Shown: positions 44,595 to 53,017 of the stretch, one piece after another | Layout of the letters: each line of letters begins with the position of its first letter | How positions within the stretch are numbered: the first letter of the stretch is position 1 | Assembly: GCA_041581635.1 (NCBI GenBank) | Contig: JBFICW010000004.1 | Span: 1 to 64,000 of the forward strand | DNA: 64,000 nt | Direction of reading: 5' to 3' | Origin: Porticoccus sp041581635 | Lineage (GTDB): Bacteria > Pseudomonadota > Gammaproteobacteria > Pseudomonadales > Porticoccaceae | Notes under the pieces: model-generated | What the model was told of the DNA's origin: nothing | Seen by the model: only the letters and a program-made list of their open reading frames with translations | The model's database searches: none | Position numbers and translations under genes: made by a program

Positions 44595-45095
44595 ATGACT
44601 ACATATACTAAGAAACAGGTTCATGACCTGGTAGAAGGAAGCCTTGATTGGGATTCCGTCCATCAAATGCTGTCCATGCCTAAAGATGCGGACCGTTACA
44701 AGCTTTATATGGAAGTACTCCAGGATGCAGCTACTTATGATGACAAAATCATTCTGGCTTTGGGTCCACGTTTGAATGTGGTTGAGTCAGCTACTGATGG
44801 CGAAATCATTGTTAAGTGTAACTGTGGTCACGATTTTGGTGACTACCGTAACAACTGGAAACTGGGCGCTAACATTTTTGTCCGTGATACCCCGGAAAAA
44901 ATGGACGAAGTTTATCCTCGTCTGATGTCTCCAGACACTACTTGGCAGGTTTACCGTGAGTATTCTTGTCCAAGCTGTGGTTCAATGCTTGACATTGAAG
45001 CTCCAACTCCTTGGTATCCAGTAATGCACGATATCCAACCAGACTTGAAGACTTTCTTCGAGTGGTTGGAGATGCCTGCTCCTGCTAAGATCTAA
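44595..45095 (+). CDS. acxC: Acetone carboxylase gamma subunit
   Basis: 166 aa (Xanthobacter: 168). Small subunit with a zinc-binding fold: CNCGHDFGDYRNNW (C-x-C-x-H) and YSCPSCGSMLDIEAP (C-x2-C). It completes the (alpha beta gamma)2 complex. Ends 20 bp before a strong hairpin. 90-bp gap from acxB. Confidence 0.95.
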   Translation: MTTYTKKQVHDLVEGSLDWDSVHQMLSMPKDADRYKLYMEVLQDAATYDDKIILALGPRLNVVESATDGEIIVKCNCGHDFGDYRNNWKLGANIFVRDTPEKMDEVYPRLMSPDTTWQVYREYSCPSCGSMLDIEAPTPWYPVMHDIQPDLKTFFEWLEMPAPAKI

Positions 45096-45115
45096 GAAGT
45101 TGTAAAGTAGTACTG

Positions 45116-45138
45116 GGTCCCGGCCTTTGGCCGGGACC
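45116..45138 (+). terminator. Strong hairpin after acxC
   Basis: A perfect 10-bp stem (GGTCCCGGCC / GGCCGGGACC) with a TTT loop. The downstream tract TATCTATTTTA is only moderately T-rich, so it may terminate partially or stabilise the acx mRNA 3' end, letting some transcripts reach the secB-like gene. Confidence 0.75.
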
Positions 45139-45254
45139 TATCTATTTTAGGCTTGTCAAAATTTCTAAACTGGACTCGGTTTATCACCTTTCTTATTTAT
45201 TTTCTTAACGTTTGTTAGTAAATATTTAACGCTCACAAGGGCCGGTCTAGCATG

Positions 45255-45280
45255 TTTCTAGCCACGATTCTGGTTAGAAA
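45255..45280. promoter_or_regulatory. Operator-like dyad upstream of secB-like gene
   Basis: TTTCTAGCCA and TGGTTAGAAA form 10-bp arms (one mismatch) around a 6-bp spacer, ~95 bp before the ATG. Two further TTGGTTAG/TTGGTTAA direct repeats lie at about 45328-45345. This suggests a transcription factor site and a promoter separate from that of acxABC. Confidence 0.4.
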
Positions 45281-45374
45281 TATTTATCTCGCTACCCATT
45301 GAAATATTGCCAGTCATCCCAACATTATTGGTTAGATTGGTTAACCGTACTTTACGAGTGTTGAGGAGAATATA

Positions 45375-45809
45375 ATGTCTAAAGAGAACAATGAGCCGCA
45401 TTTTTCAATGCAGAAAATCTATATAAAGAAAAGTATTTTTGAATCACCTAATTCAACAAGTGTGTTTGGTACAGACTGGAAGCCAGTAACCACATTGGAT
45501 CTTAATATCACACATAACACGATTGATGACAATCGATATGAGGTTACTGTCTCGGTTGAGGTAACAGCAAAGAATGAAGAGATTGCTGCATTTAACCTGA
45601 TCGTAGATCAAGCTGCGATGTTTATTATTTCAGGATTCCCAGAAGATCGTTTAGATGAAGCATTGAATTCAGCATGCCCATCAATCATGTTCCCATACCT
45701 TCGCGAAACAGTGGACCATACGTTGCTTAAAGCAGGTTACCCACCACTGATGCTTGCACCAATCAATTTTGATGCAATGTACAAGGAAAAGAAAGGAAGA
45801 GCCCACTAA
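45375..45809 (+). CDS. SecB-family chaperone, divergent paralogue
   Basis: 144 aa, alignable end to end with E. coli SecB (155 aa): MQKIYIKKSIFESPN, the DWKP turn, YEVTVSVEVTA, CPSIMFPYLRETV and PPLMLAPINFDAMY. SecB tetramers hold unfolded precursors and hand them to SecA. Here residues aligned with E. coli SecA-binding positions D20, L75 and E77 are K19, N74 and I76. The acidic C-terminal tail that docks on the SecA zinc finger is replaced by a short basic end (KEKKGRAH). GAGGAG precedes the ATG. It lies between acxC and a gamma-glutamyltransferase and no toxin-antitoxin pair adjoins it. A folding factor for the local gene products is an inference. Confidence 0.85.
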   Translation: MSKENNEPHFSMQKIYIKKSIFESPNSTSVFGTDWKPVTTLDLNITHNTIDDNRYEVTVSVEVTAKNEEIAAFNLIVDQAAMFIISGFPEDRLDEALNSACPSIMFPYLRETVDHTLLKAGYPPLMLAPINFDAMYKEKKGRAH

Positions 45810-45831
45810 CAGGGACTCATAGAATCTAAAA

Positions 45832-45862
45832 ATGGTGTCGAGCGGTTTAGTCTCGGCATCAT
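45832..45862 (+). terminator. Weak hairpin after secB-like gene
   Basis: ATGGTGTCGAG can pair over 11 positions with CTCGGCATCAT (two G-U pairs, 9-nt loop). There is no T-run, so it is a weak or Rho-assisted terminator at best. The following ~210 bp to ggt are AT-rich with no gene seen. Confidence 0.35.
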
Positions 45863-46074
45863 TAATTAGGCCTCCTGTTAATATTTATTATCAATCCATC
45901 CCCATCTATCACGCATGTCTTAAAAGACAATATTTAGCTCGATTATCTATGCCTATCGGTTTTACCTTGTCGCTTAGTCCCATACATATTGGCTTTAGTC
46001 TTTATGTCTAAATCTCGCTATTATCCTATACATTAAGTAATCGATTCGATTCAGAAACCACAGGGTATTTGTTT

Positions 46075-47631
46075 ATGCCTCGCGTTAAGGGTGCTGTTGC
46101 TGCTGGGCACCCAATGACTGCTGCAGCCGCTGAGGAAATTTTGCGTGAAGGTGGAAACGCCTTTGATGCAATTGTCGCAGCACACTTCTGTGCTTGTGTC
46201 GCGGAGCCTGTTTTGGCATCGCTTGCAGGTGGCGGCTATATGCTCGCAAGGCCAGCAGGTTCAGAAGCACGGCTATATGATTTTTTTGCACAAACACCGC
46301 GCTCAAAAAAGAATATAACCCCAGATTTTTTCCCCATATCAGCGAATTTCGGAACGGTGTCTCAAGAGTTTCACATAGGCTTGGGCTCTGTTGCCGTGCC
46401 CGGTTCGGTAAGGGGTATGTTTGAGATTCATCGTGACCTATGTTCATTGCCTGTCAGTCGATTAATCGAGCCTGCAATTAAAGCTGCACAGGATGGTGTT
46501 AGGTTCAGCCACCTACAGGCTAAAATATTTAAAATAGTCAGTCCCATTTATTCATCGACCCCGGAGGCAAGAGAAACTTATGCCAGTTCCAGAGATGCTG
46601 GTCAGCTAGTCAAAGAAAACGACCTGCTAAAACAACCCAATCTTGCAGCGACACTGGAGGGGCTAGCGCGAGAGGGAGAAAAATTATTTTATGAGGGCGA
46701 AATCGCACATAAAATTCAACAGCTTTGTCTCGATGGCGGCTACTTAACAGCGGCAGACCTAAAAAACTATCAGGTGATACGAAGAAAGCCCCTACAGCTA
46801 CAGTATCGCGATGCCATGTTATTCACTAACCCACCTCCGTCATCTGGGGGTATTTTAATCGCATTGGCACTGAAACTATTGGAGCAGAAGCAGTTGTCCG
46901 ATATGGAAGTTGGCGGCCACTATCATCTGGATTTACTGGTAAAGGTCATGGCTGAAACAAATCAGGCCCGCCTTGATATGCTTTGTTCCGATGGTGATGG
47001 TTTAGCGGAGCACCTATTGGATGCCAAGTATTTAACCCACTATAAACAACAAGTAGCAAGGCGCGCCCGCTGTTTAAGAGGTACCACCCATCTCAGCGTG
47101 ATGGATAGCCAGGGTAATGCCGCGGCTATGACCGTAAGTAACGGCGAGGGTTGCGGATACATGGTGCCAAATACGGGGGTAATGTTGAACAATATGCTGG
47201 GTGAGGAGGATATAAATCCAGCGGGTTTCCATAGTTGGTCAGAAAATGAACGAATGACGTCAATGATGTCTCCTACACTGTTGGAACTTAAAAAAGAGGG
47301 TACCGATAAGGCCTCGGTTGCACTGGGTTCCGGTGGCTCGAATCGAATACGTACGGCCATTCTTCAGGTCATTAGTAATCTGGTTGATTTCGGTATGTCT
47401 CCAGAACAGGCCGTGTTTGCGTCGCGTCTTCACTATGAGAATGAAATATTAAACATAGAGCCGGGGTTCAGGATGAGCCAGTTGGATTTATTAGGTGGTG
47501 ATTACCCGAAGCAACAACGTTGGCACGAGAAGAATTTATTTTTTGGCGGCGTTCACACAGTTGAGTATGATGGCCGGGATTTTCATGGGGTAGGAGATCC
47601 ACGTAGAGATGGTGTTGGTATCATTGTTTGA
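46075..47631 (+). CDS. Gamma-glutamyltransferase family protein, apparently cytoplasmic
   Basis: 518 aa Ntn-hydrolase. The segment GHPMTAAAAEEILREGGNAFDA starts the large subunit. The autocleavage/nucleophile Thr is T337 in GTTHLSVMDSQGNAAA, giving large and small subunits of ~336 and ~182 aa. GSGGSNRIRT in the small subunit (usual GSPGG) is part of the glutamyl site. Unlike E. coli Ggt, it has no signal peptide: the protein starts MPRVKGAVAAGHP. It acts on glutathione or other gamma-glutamyl amides inside the cell, or hydrolyses a different amide as some family members do. The start is ATG 46075; a TTG two codons earlier is possible. Confidence 0.85.
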   Translation: MPRVKGAVAAGHPMTAAAAEEILREGGNAFDAIVAAHFCACVAEPVLASLAGGGYMLARPAGSEARLYDFFAQTPRSKKNITPDFFPISANFGTVSQEFHIGLGSVAVPGSVRGMFEIHRDLCSLPVSRLIEPAIKAAQDGVRFSHLQAKIFKIVSPIYSSTPEARETYASSRDAGQLVKENDLLKQPNLAATLEGLAREGEKLFYEGEIAHKIQQLCLDGGYLTAADLKNYQVIRRKPLQLQYRDAMLFTNPPPSSGGILIALALKLLEQKQLSDMEVGGHYHLDLLVKVMAETNQARLDMLCSDGDGLAEHLLDAKYLTHYKQQVARRARCLRGTTHLSVMDSQGNAAAMTVSNGEGCGYMVPNTGVMLNNMLGEEDINPAGFHSWSENERMTSMMSPTLLELKKEGTDKASVALGSGGSNRIRTAILQVISNLVDFGMSPEQAVFASRLHYENEILNIEPGFRMSQLDLLGGDYPKQQRWHEKNLFFGGVHTVEYDGRDFHGVGDPRRDGVGIIV

Positions 47632-47690
47632 TCGGTTCGTAATGGATTGAAAATAGTTAGGAATAAACCTTGTCGAATACAACGACAGGG

Positions 47691-48425
47691 TTACTGGTAA
47701 TCACCCCAAAGCGATTGCAAAATACTGATGGCAACGATAGGTGCTGTTTCTGTACGTAATACCCTGGGGCCAAGTGTTAACGCAGTGAAGCCCGATTTTT
47801 CTGCCAATAATATTTCCTGAGAACTCAGTCCACCCTCCGGACCAATTAGCATGGCTGTACTGGAGGCTTGCTGGGAGCCAAGTTCACGGATTGTCTGTTG
47901 GCTGCGATGATGTAGCACAAATTTCTTTTCAGCCTCGGTGATTGTAAGCCATTCATTGAGCAGTGACGGCGAGTGAAGTGTCGGGAGTTGAGTTCTGTAG
48001 CATTGTTCGCAGGCACTGATGCAGACTTGGTTCCAATGCCGCATTTTCTTTTCCGATCGATCTCCCTTGAGCTTCACTTCGGTTCGTTCTGTATAGAGTG
48101 GTGTGATTTCTGTGACGCCCGCTTCGGTTGCTTTTTGAATGACCCAATCCATTCTGTCTCCACGGGAGAGTCCTATACCTAAGTGGATTTTAAGGGGGGA
48201 TTCACGGTCGACATCAGTAAAGCCAGAGATATCAGCGGTAACTTGTTTGCTATTGCATTGCTTTAATGTGGCAAGATATTCACCACCTGACCCATTGAAT
48301 AGAGTGACAGGCTCACCTGGTTTAAGCCGCAACACAGTGGCCAAATGCCGGGATGATATTGCATCCAGCGTTATCTCCTCGCCAGTGGCCAACGGTTGAT
48401 TGGTATAAACCCGAATTTCACGCAT
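47691..48425 (-). CDS. rsmE: 16S rRNA (uracil1498-N3)-methyltransferase RsmE
   Basis: 244 aa SPOUT methyltransferase. N-terminal PUA-like domain (~1-75) then the knotted domain with MLIGPEGGLSSQEI and LTLGPRVLRTETAP. It is the last gene of the regulator-metK-ahcY-metF series, 9 bp after metF; rsmE near metK/ahcY/metF links a SAM user to SAM supply. Confidence 0.94.
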   Translation of the reverse strand: MREIRVYTNQPLATGEEITLDAISSRHLATVLRLKPGEPVTLFNGSGGEYLATLKQCNSKQVTADISGFTDVDRESPLKIHLGIGLSRGDRMDWVIQKATEAGVTEITPLYTERTEVKLKGDRSEKKMRHWNQVCISACEQCYRTQLPTLHSPSLLNEWLTITEAEKKFVLHHRSQQTIRELGSQQASSTAMLIGPEGGLSSQEILLAEKSGFTALTLGPRVLRTETAPIVAISILQSLWGDYQ

Positions 48426-48434
48426 AAGCTTTCT

Positions 48435-49277
48435 CTAAGACGCTTCAGTAAAGCCCAGATTCCGGCACAGTGCTGCGTTAGCCTCTACCTGGTTCATCGT
48501 GTAGAAATGTAAACCGGGCGCGCCATTGGCCAATAGTTTCTCACAGAGATTCGTCACGACTTCCAAGCCAAACGACTTAATACTGTCCATATCGTTGCCG
48601 TATTGCTGAAGACGCTGGCGAATCCAGCGAGGAATATCTGCGCCACAGCTATCGGAAAAGCGAACCAGATTTTGGTAGTTGGTGATGGGCATAATACCGG
48701 GAATAATCGGCTGGTCGATGCCGGCTTTCAGGCATTGATCAACAAAATAAAAGTAGCTGTCGGTATTATAAAAATACTGGGTGATAGCTCGGCTGGCACC
48801 GGCTTCAAACTTTTTGCCCAGCCAGTAGATATCTTTCTCATAGCTCTCTGCCTCCGGGTGGATTTCCGGGTAGGCGGCAACTAATAGCTCAAAGGTGTCG
48901 CCGAAATGCTCACGGATAAAAGCCACCAGTTGATTGGCATACACCAGTTGTGCCGCATCACCCATGCCAGAAGGCAGGTCGCCCCGCAGGGTAACAATGC
49001 GGTTTATGCCGGCATCTTTATAGCTTTGCAGTAGTTCCAAAACAGATTCTTTGCCATCCCCACCAATCGATAGGTGCGGAGAGGCACTGGAGCCAGCGGC
49101 TTGAATCTCAAGCACAATATCGCGGGTAAATTCACGGGTAGAGCCGCCAGCGCCATAAGTCACCGAAAAAAACTCGGGGTTGAATTTAGCCAGCTGGCTG
49201 TGTGTATTGCGAAGTTTTTCTCGACCTTCCGGTGTCTTTGGCGGGAAAAATTCAAAGCTTAAATGATGATTTGTCAT
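48435..49277 (-). CDS. metF: 5,10-methylenetetrahydrofolate reductase
   Basis: 280 aa flavoenzyme producing methyl-THF for methionine synthase. It has SFEFFPPKTPEGREKL, VTYGAGGSTRE, LRGDLP and the C-terminal PGLHFYTMN. It is in the minus-strand SAM-cycle series, 83 bp downstream of ahcY. Confidence 0.95.
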   Translation of the reverse strand: MTNHHLSFEFFPPKTPEGREKLRNTHSQLAKFNPEFFSVTYGAGGSTREFTRDIVLEIQAAGSSASPHLSIGGDGKESVLELLQSYKDAGINRIVTLRGDLPSGMGDAAQLVYANQLVAFIREHFGDTFELLVAAYPEIHPEAESYEKDIYWLGKKFEAGASRAITQYFYNTDSYFYFVDQCLKAGIDQPIIPGIMPITNYQNLVRFSDSCGADIPRWIRQRLQQYGNDMDSIKSFGLEVVTNLCEKLLANGAPGLHFYTMNQVEANAALCRNLGFTEAS

Positions 49278-49323
49278 AGTCTATTCGTTCTTTTTTACCA
49301 TTAGTGCCTGAAAAAGGTGTTGG

Positions 49324-49342
49324 AGCCTCCGCTCTGGAGGCT
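49324..49342 (-). terminator. Hairpin between ahcY and metF
   Basis: AGCCTCC and GGAGGCT form a 7-bp stem with a 5-nt loop, 18 bp after the ahcY stop. No good T-run follows on the minus strand. It could be a partial terminator or mRNA processing element within the operon. Confidence 0.4.
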
Positions 49343-49360
49343 TCCGGCTTGGTAATCATT

Positions 49361-50725
49361 TTAATATCGGTAGCTGTCGCCCTTGAATGGCCCTTCTACA
49401 GGCACATTAATGTATTCGGCTTGTTCCGGTTTGAGTCGGGTAATGACACCACTAAAACCATTGACCATATGTGCTGCGACTTCTTCATCCAGCTTCTTGG
49501 GTAATACTTCCACACGTAATAATTCTGTTTTGGTCGCATCATCCTGATCGGCGTATTTTTGTTGGAAAAGGTGGATTTGTGCCAAGACCTGATTAGCAAA
49601 TGAACCATCCATGACGCGACTCGGGTGTCCGGTGGCATTACCTAAATTGACCAACCTGCCTTCGGAAAGTAATAGCAGGTGATCGTTAGTTTCTTTGTTG
49701 CGGAATACCTTATGTACTTGTGGCTTGATCTCTTCCCACTGCCAGGTTTTTCGCATATAGGCCGTGTCAATTTCATTATCAAAATGGCCGATATTGCTTA
49801 CCACACAACCAGATTTTAACGCTGCGAGAATATCTGAATCACAAACGTTGTAGTTGCCCGTACAGGTAACAACTAAGTCGGTGGTTGCAAGCAATTGAGT
49901 ATTAACACCTTTTGATGGGTCGCCATCTTGATAGGTAGAGACCACTTCAAAGCCATCCATACAGGCTTGCATGGCGCAGATGGGATCAACTTCTGTCACT
50001 TTGACAATCATGCCTTCCTGGCTCAGAGATTGAGCGGATCCTTTGCCTACGTCACCATAGCCGATCACTAATGCTTTTTTACCGGCCAATAGGTGGTCGG
50101 TGGCACGTTTAATCGCATCGTTCAGGCTGTGGCGGCAACCGTATTTATTGTCGTTCTTTGATTTGGTGACCGAGTCGTTGACGTTGATGGCAGGTACTTT
50201 TAATTCGCCGTTGTGCAACATTTCGTAAAGGCGGTGAACACCGGTCGTTGTTTCTTCAGTAATACCGTGAACATTTTTCAGAACCTGAGGGTATTTTTGG
50301 TGAAGTAGTGCGGTTAAATCACCCCCATCATCCAGCACCATATTGGCATCCCATGGCAGGCCATCTTTTAATACCTGTTGTTCCAGACACCAATCGTATT
50401 CTTCTTCCGTTTCTCCTTTCCAGGCAAAGACGGGGGTGCCATTGGCAGCGATGGCCGCTGCAGCGTGGTCTTGGGTAGAGAAAATGTTACAAGAGGTCCA
50501 GCGAACTTCAGCGCCTAGCGCCTCGAGTGTTTCGATCAATACCGCCGTTTGAATGGTCATATGGATACAACCAAGAATTTTGGTTCCTGCCAGCGGTTGT
50601 TCTGCCCTGTAGCTTTCACGTAGGGCCATCAATGCGGGCATTTCTGTTTCAGCGATGGAAATTTCTTTGCGACCCCATTCGGCGAGGCTGATGTCTGCAA
50701 CTTTATAATCGTTAGTCGTGGTCAT
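49361..50725 (-). CDS. ahcY: S-adenosyl-L-homocysteine hydrolase
   Basis: 454 aa NAD-dependent enzyme splitting SAH to homocysteine and adenosine. Segments seen: LGCIHMTIQTAVLIETL, NDSVTKSKNDNKYGCRHSL, NAD fold IGYGDVGKGSAQSL, SNIGHFDNEID and the C-terminal FKGDSYRY. The ~40-residue insertion after DDGGDLT (MVLDDGGDLTALLHQKYP region) is usual for this type. It recycles the product of all SAM-dependent methylations. 53 bp after metK, too short for a SAH riboswitch; none seen. Confidence 0.96.
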   Translation of the reverse strand: MTTTNDYKVADISLAEWGRKEISIAETEMPALMALRESYRAEQPLAGTKILGCIHMTIQTAVLIETLEALGAEVRWTSCNIFSTQDHAAAAIAANGTPVFAWKGETEEEYDWCLEQQVLKDGLPWDANMVLDDGGDLTALLHQKYPQVLKNVHGITEETTTGVHRLYEMLHNGELKVPAINVNDSVTKSKNDNKYGCRHSLNDAIKRATDHLLAGKKALVIGYGDVGKGSAQSLSQEGMIVKVTEVDPICAMQACMDGFEVVSTYQDGDPSKGVNTQLLATTDLVVTCTGNYNVCDSDILAALKSGCVVSNIGHFDNEIDTAYMRKTWQWEEIKPQVHKVFRNKETNDHLLLLSEGRLVNLGNATGHPSRVMDGSFANQVLAQIHLFQQKYADQDDATKTELLRVEVLPKKLDEEVAAHMVNGFSGVITRLKPEQAEYINVPVEGPFKGDSYRY

Positions 50726-50778
50726 TTGTATTCCTTAAAATCAATAAGCTGGTGTTATTGGTGCTTCAAAATGGCTTC

Positions 50779-51933
50779 TTATAAAGCGGCCTTGAGCGCC
50801 TCAACTTTGTCAGTTTTTTCCCAGGTAAAATTCTCTTCTTCACGGCCAAAGTGTCCGTAGGTGGCTGTGGCCCGATAAATAGGGCGCTTCAGGTCAAGCA
50901 TTGCTATCAGCCCTTGGGGGCGAAGATCGAAGTGATCGCGCACCAGAGTGACAATCTCTTCATTGCTCAATTTTCCAGTGCCATAAGTGTTAACACTTAT
51001 GGATGTCGGTTCTGTGACCCCAATGGCGTAGGACACCTGAATTTCGCAGCGATCAGCCAGTCCGGCAGCCACAATGTTTTTTGCCACATAGCGGCCCGCA
51101 TAGGCAGCAGAACGGTCAACTTTGGAGGGGTCTTTCCCCGAGAAAGCGCCGCCACCGTGGTGGGCCATGCCGCCATAGGTGTCGACAATAATTTTTCGAC
51201 CGGTTAGTCCGCAGTCGCCCATCGGTCCGCCGATAATAAACTGTCCAGTGGGATTAATATGGTATTTGGTGTCGGCGTGCAGCCATTCATCAGGCAGGGT
51301 CGGTTTAATAATTTCTTCAAGTACTGCCTCTTGCAAATCAGCCAAAGAAATATCGGGTGCATGCTGTGTAGAGAGCACTACGGCATCAACAGCTACGGGC
51401 TTTCCGTCAGCATAACGTAGGGTCAACTGACTTTTGGCATCCGGGCGAAGCCAGGGTAAAACGCCACGCTTTCTTAGTTGCGCCTGGCGCTCTACCAGTC
51501 GGTGCGCATAGTAGATAGGTGCAGGCATCAATACGTCGGTTTCATTAGTGGCGTAACCGAACATCAAACCCTGATCGCCAGCGCCTAGATCCTTTGCTTC
51601 GCCTTCATCTACGCCGATGGCAATATCGTGAGACTGTTTGCCAATGGCATTAAGTACTGCACAGGAGGCTCCATCGAAGCCTACATCAGAACTGGTGTAT
51701 CCAATGTCCATAATGACACCGCGGACAATGTCTTCCAGGTCAACGTAGGTATCTGTCCTCACTTCACCGGCAATAATAGCCATCCCGGTTTTTACCATGG
51801 TTTCCACGGCAACTCGTGAGTGAGGATCGTCTTTTAGAATGGCATCCAGTACGGCATCAGAAATCTGGTCGGCCATTTTATCTGGATGGCCCTCTGAAAC
51901 AGACTCTGATGTAAACAGGCTATAACTAGACAT
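50779..51933 (-). CDS. metK: S-adenosylmethionine synthetase
   Basis: 384 aa, nearly the E. coli length. SESVSEGHPDKMADQISDAVLDA (ATP/metal), GAGDQGLMFGYA and GGGAFSGKDPSKVDRS (polyphosphate loop) are intact. It makes SAM from methionine and ATP. 36 bp downstream of the ArsR/methyltransferase regulator, in Pseudomonas-like order. Confidence 0.97.
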   Translation of the reverse strand: MSSYSLFTSESVSEGHPDKMADQISDAVLDAILKDDPHSRVAVETMVKTGMAIIAGEVRTDTYVDLEDIVRGVIMDIGYTSSDVGFDGASCAVLNAIGKQSHDIAIGVDEGEAKDLGAGDQGLMFGYATNETDVLMPAPIYYAHRLVERQAQLRKRGVLPWLRPDAKSQLTLRYADGKPVAVDAVVLSTQHAPDISLADLQEAVLEEIIKPTLPDEWLHADTKYHINPTGQFIIGGPMGDCGLTGRKIIVDTYGGMAHHGGGAFSGKDPSKVDRSAAYAGRYVAKNIVAAGLADRCEIQVSYAIGVTEPTSISVNTYGTGKLSNEEIVTLVRDHFDLRPQGLIAMLDLKRPIYRATATYGHFGREEENFTWEKTDKVEALKAAL

Positions 51934-51969
51934 GGGTATTGTTCCTGTAATCGTTAATTAGTTAATGCG

Positions 51970-52968
51970 TCAATTTTTGAAAAACTGGCGCAGTTGAATC
52001 TGAAAGCCATTGCGTTGAGCCAGGTACAGACTTTCACCTTCCTCTAGCCCAGCTGTTGCAGCCCAATTGCTTAAGTCTTCTGGCTCAAAGCCGAGCCATA
52101 GGTCACCGCAGGATTCTCTCGCCCAGCTTTGATCGTGATGGCAGAGCTCTGTGATCAGTAGTACTCCTCCGGGTTTCAGTAGTTGAGCCAGGTCATCGAA
52201 AATTTGAGCCGGGTCGGGGGTGTGGTGAAGTACCATGTTCAGCGTAATGCAGTCTGCAGTCAGCTGCTGTTCTAAGGCGATGGCAGTATCGCCGTGGACA
52301 AAACGAACATTATTTAGCTGATGGTCTTTGGTTATGCTGCGCGACCGATAAAGCATTTCATCGGAAGTGTCGAGAGCGATAACCCATTTAAACCGTTGGG
52401 CAAGGCCGGGAAGAAAGTCTCCCTCTCCGGGGCCGACCTCAAGCACGGTTTCTTTGGTTACAGAAGACGTGTCTAAAAATTCGGTAATAATCTCACCGTA
52501 TTGGGTGAAACTGGCAATTAAGTCCTGGTTGGCATGGAAGCGGTCGGCATTTTTCTCAAAAAAATCTCTCGAAGCTTTTGTGCGCTCCTGGTTGGTGGCG
52601 CGGATACGCTGTTGTAATTCAGACGATAGTTTAATGAGATCGACCGTGGCAAAGAGATTGCGGTGTAGGTCTTGTAGTAGTGGCTCTATGGGCTGGGGGG
52701 CACGGCGATAAAAGATAGTATTTCCTTCTCGTCGGGTAGCCACGAGCCCCGCACTGGCAAGCACTTTGAGATGATGGCTCATTCCAGATTGCTTCACTTT
52801 CAAAAGCTGACTTAATTCCAATACGCCATAGGCGTTATGTTGCAGTACGCGAAGAATTTCCAGACGCAAAGGATCGCCAGCTGCCTTACAAAAAGCAGCC
52901 AGCGAATCGGTTTGAAGTAGATCTTGGCCGCTGGGCGGCACTTCAATTTGTCTGGCGGTAGCGGTCAT
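51970..52968 (-). CDS. ArsR-family regulator fused to SAM-dependent methyltransferase domain (SahR-like)
   Basis: 332 aa from ATG 52968. N-terminal winged helix (~20-95: GDPLRLEILRVLQHN, LSQLLKVKQSGMSHHLKVLASAGLVATRREG) without the metal cysteines of ArsR; C-terminal class I methyltransferase domain (VLEVGPGEGDFLPGL, PGGVLLITELCHHD). SahR-type ArsR regulators of the SAM cycle are known in proteobacteria; the methyltransferase fold is well suited to sense SAH or SAM. It heads the metK-ahcY-metF operon and is divergent from tkt, with a perfect palindrome between. The frame is open eight codons upstream to TTG 52992, but this lies inside the palindrome. Confidence 0.88.
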   Translation of the reverse strand: MTATARQIEVPPSGQDLLQTDSLAAFCKAAGDPLRLEILRVLQHNAYGVLELSQLLKVKQSGMSHHLKVLASAGLVATRREGNTIFYRRAPQPIEPLLQDLHRNLFATVDLIKLSSELQQRIRATNQERTKASRDFFEKNADRFHANQDLIASFTQYGEIITEFLDTSSVTKETVLEVGPGEGDFLPGLAQRFKWVIALDTSDEMLYRSRSITKDHQLNNVRFVHGDTAIALEQQLTADCITLNMVLHHTPDPAQIFDDLAQLLKPGGVLLITELCHHDQSWARESCGDLWLGFEPEDLSNWAATAGLEEGESLYLAQRNGFQIQLRQFFKN

Positions 52969-52972
52969 GGTT

Positions 52973-53017
52973 GGGAACTCTAGCACAACCAAAAACCTAT
53001 ATCAAAAAATATTGATA
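52973..53017 (-). promoter_or_regulatory. Candidate promoter of the regulator-metK operon
   Basis: On the minus strand TTGATA (53017-53012 on this strand lies in the palindrome arm; the equivalent minus-strand copy is at 53005-53000) is followed after 17 bp by TAGAGT, ending about 8 bp before the regulator ATG. The -35 thus overlaps the operator, which predicts autorepression. The transcript would be leaderless or nearly so. Confidence 0.4.

Noticed and set aside
45375..45809. SecB-type toxin-antitoxin system (SecB-TA)
   Set aside because: No small toxin/antitoxin pair adjoins the chaperone; neighbours are acxC and a gamma-glutamyltransferase.
49278..50778. SAM or SAH riboswitch near ahcY/metF
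   Set aside because: Gaps of 53 and 83 bp are too small or lack conserved elements; only a simple hairpin is present, and control is better explained by the SahR-like regulator.
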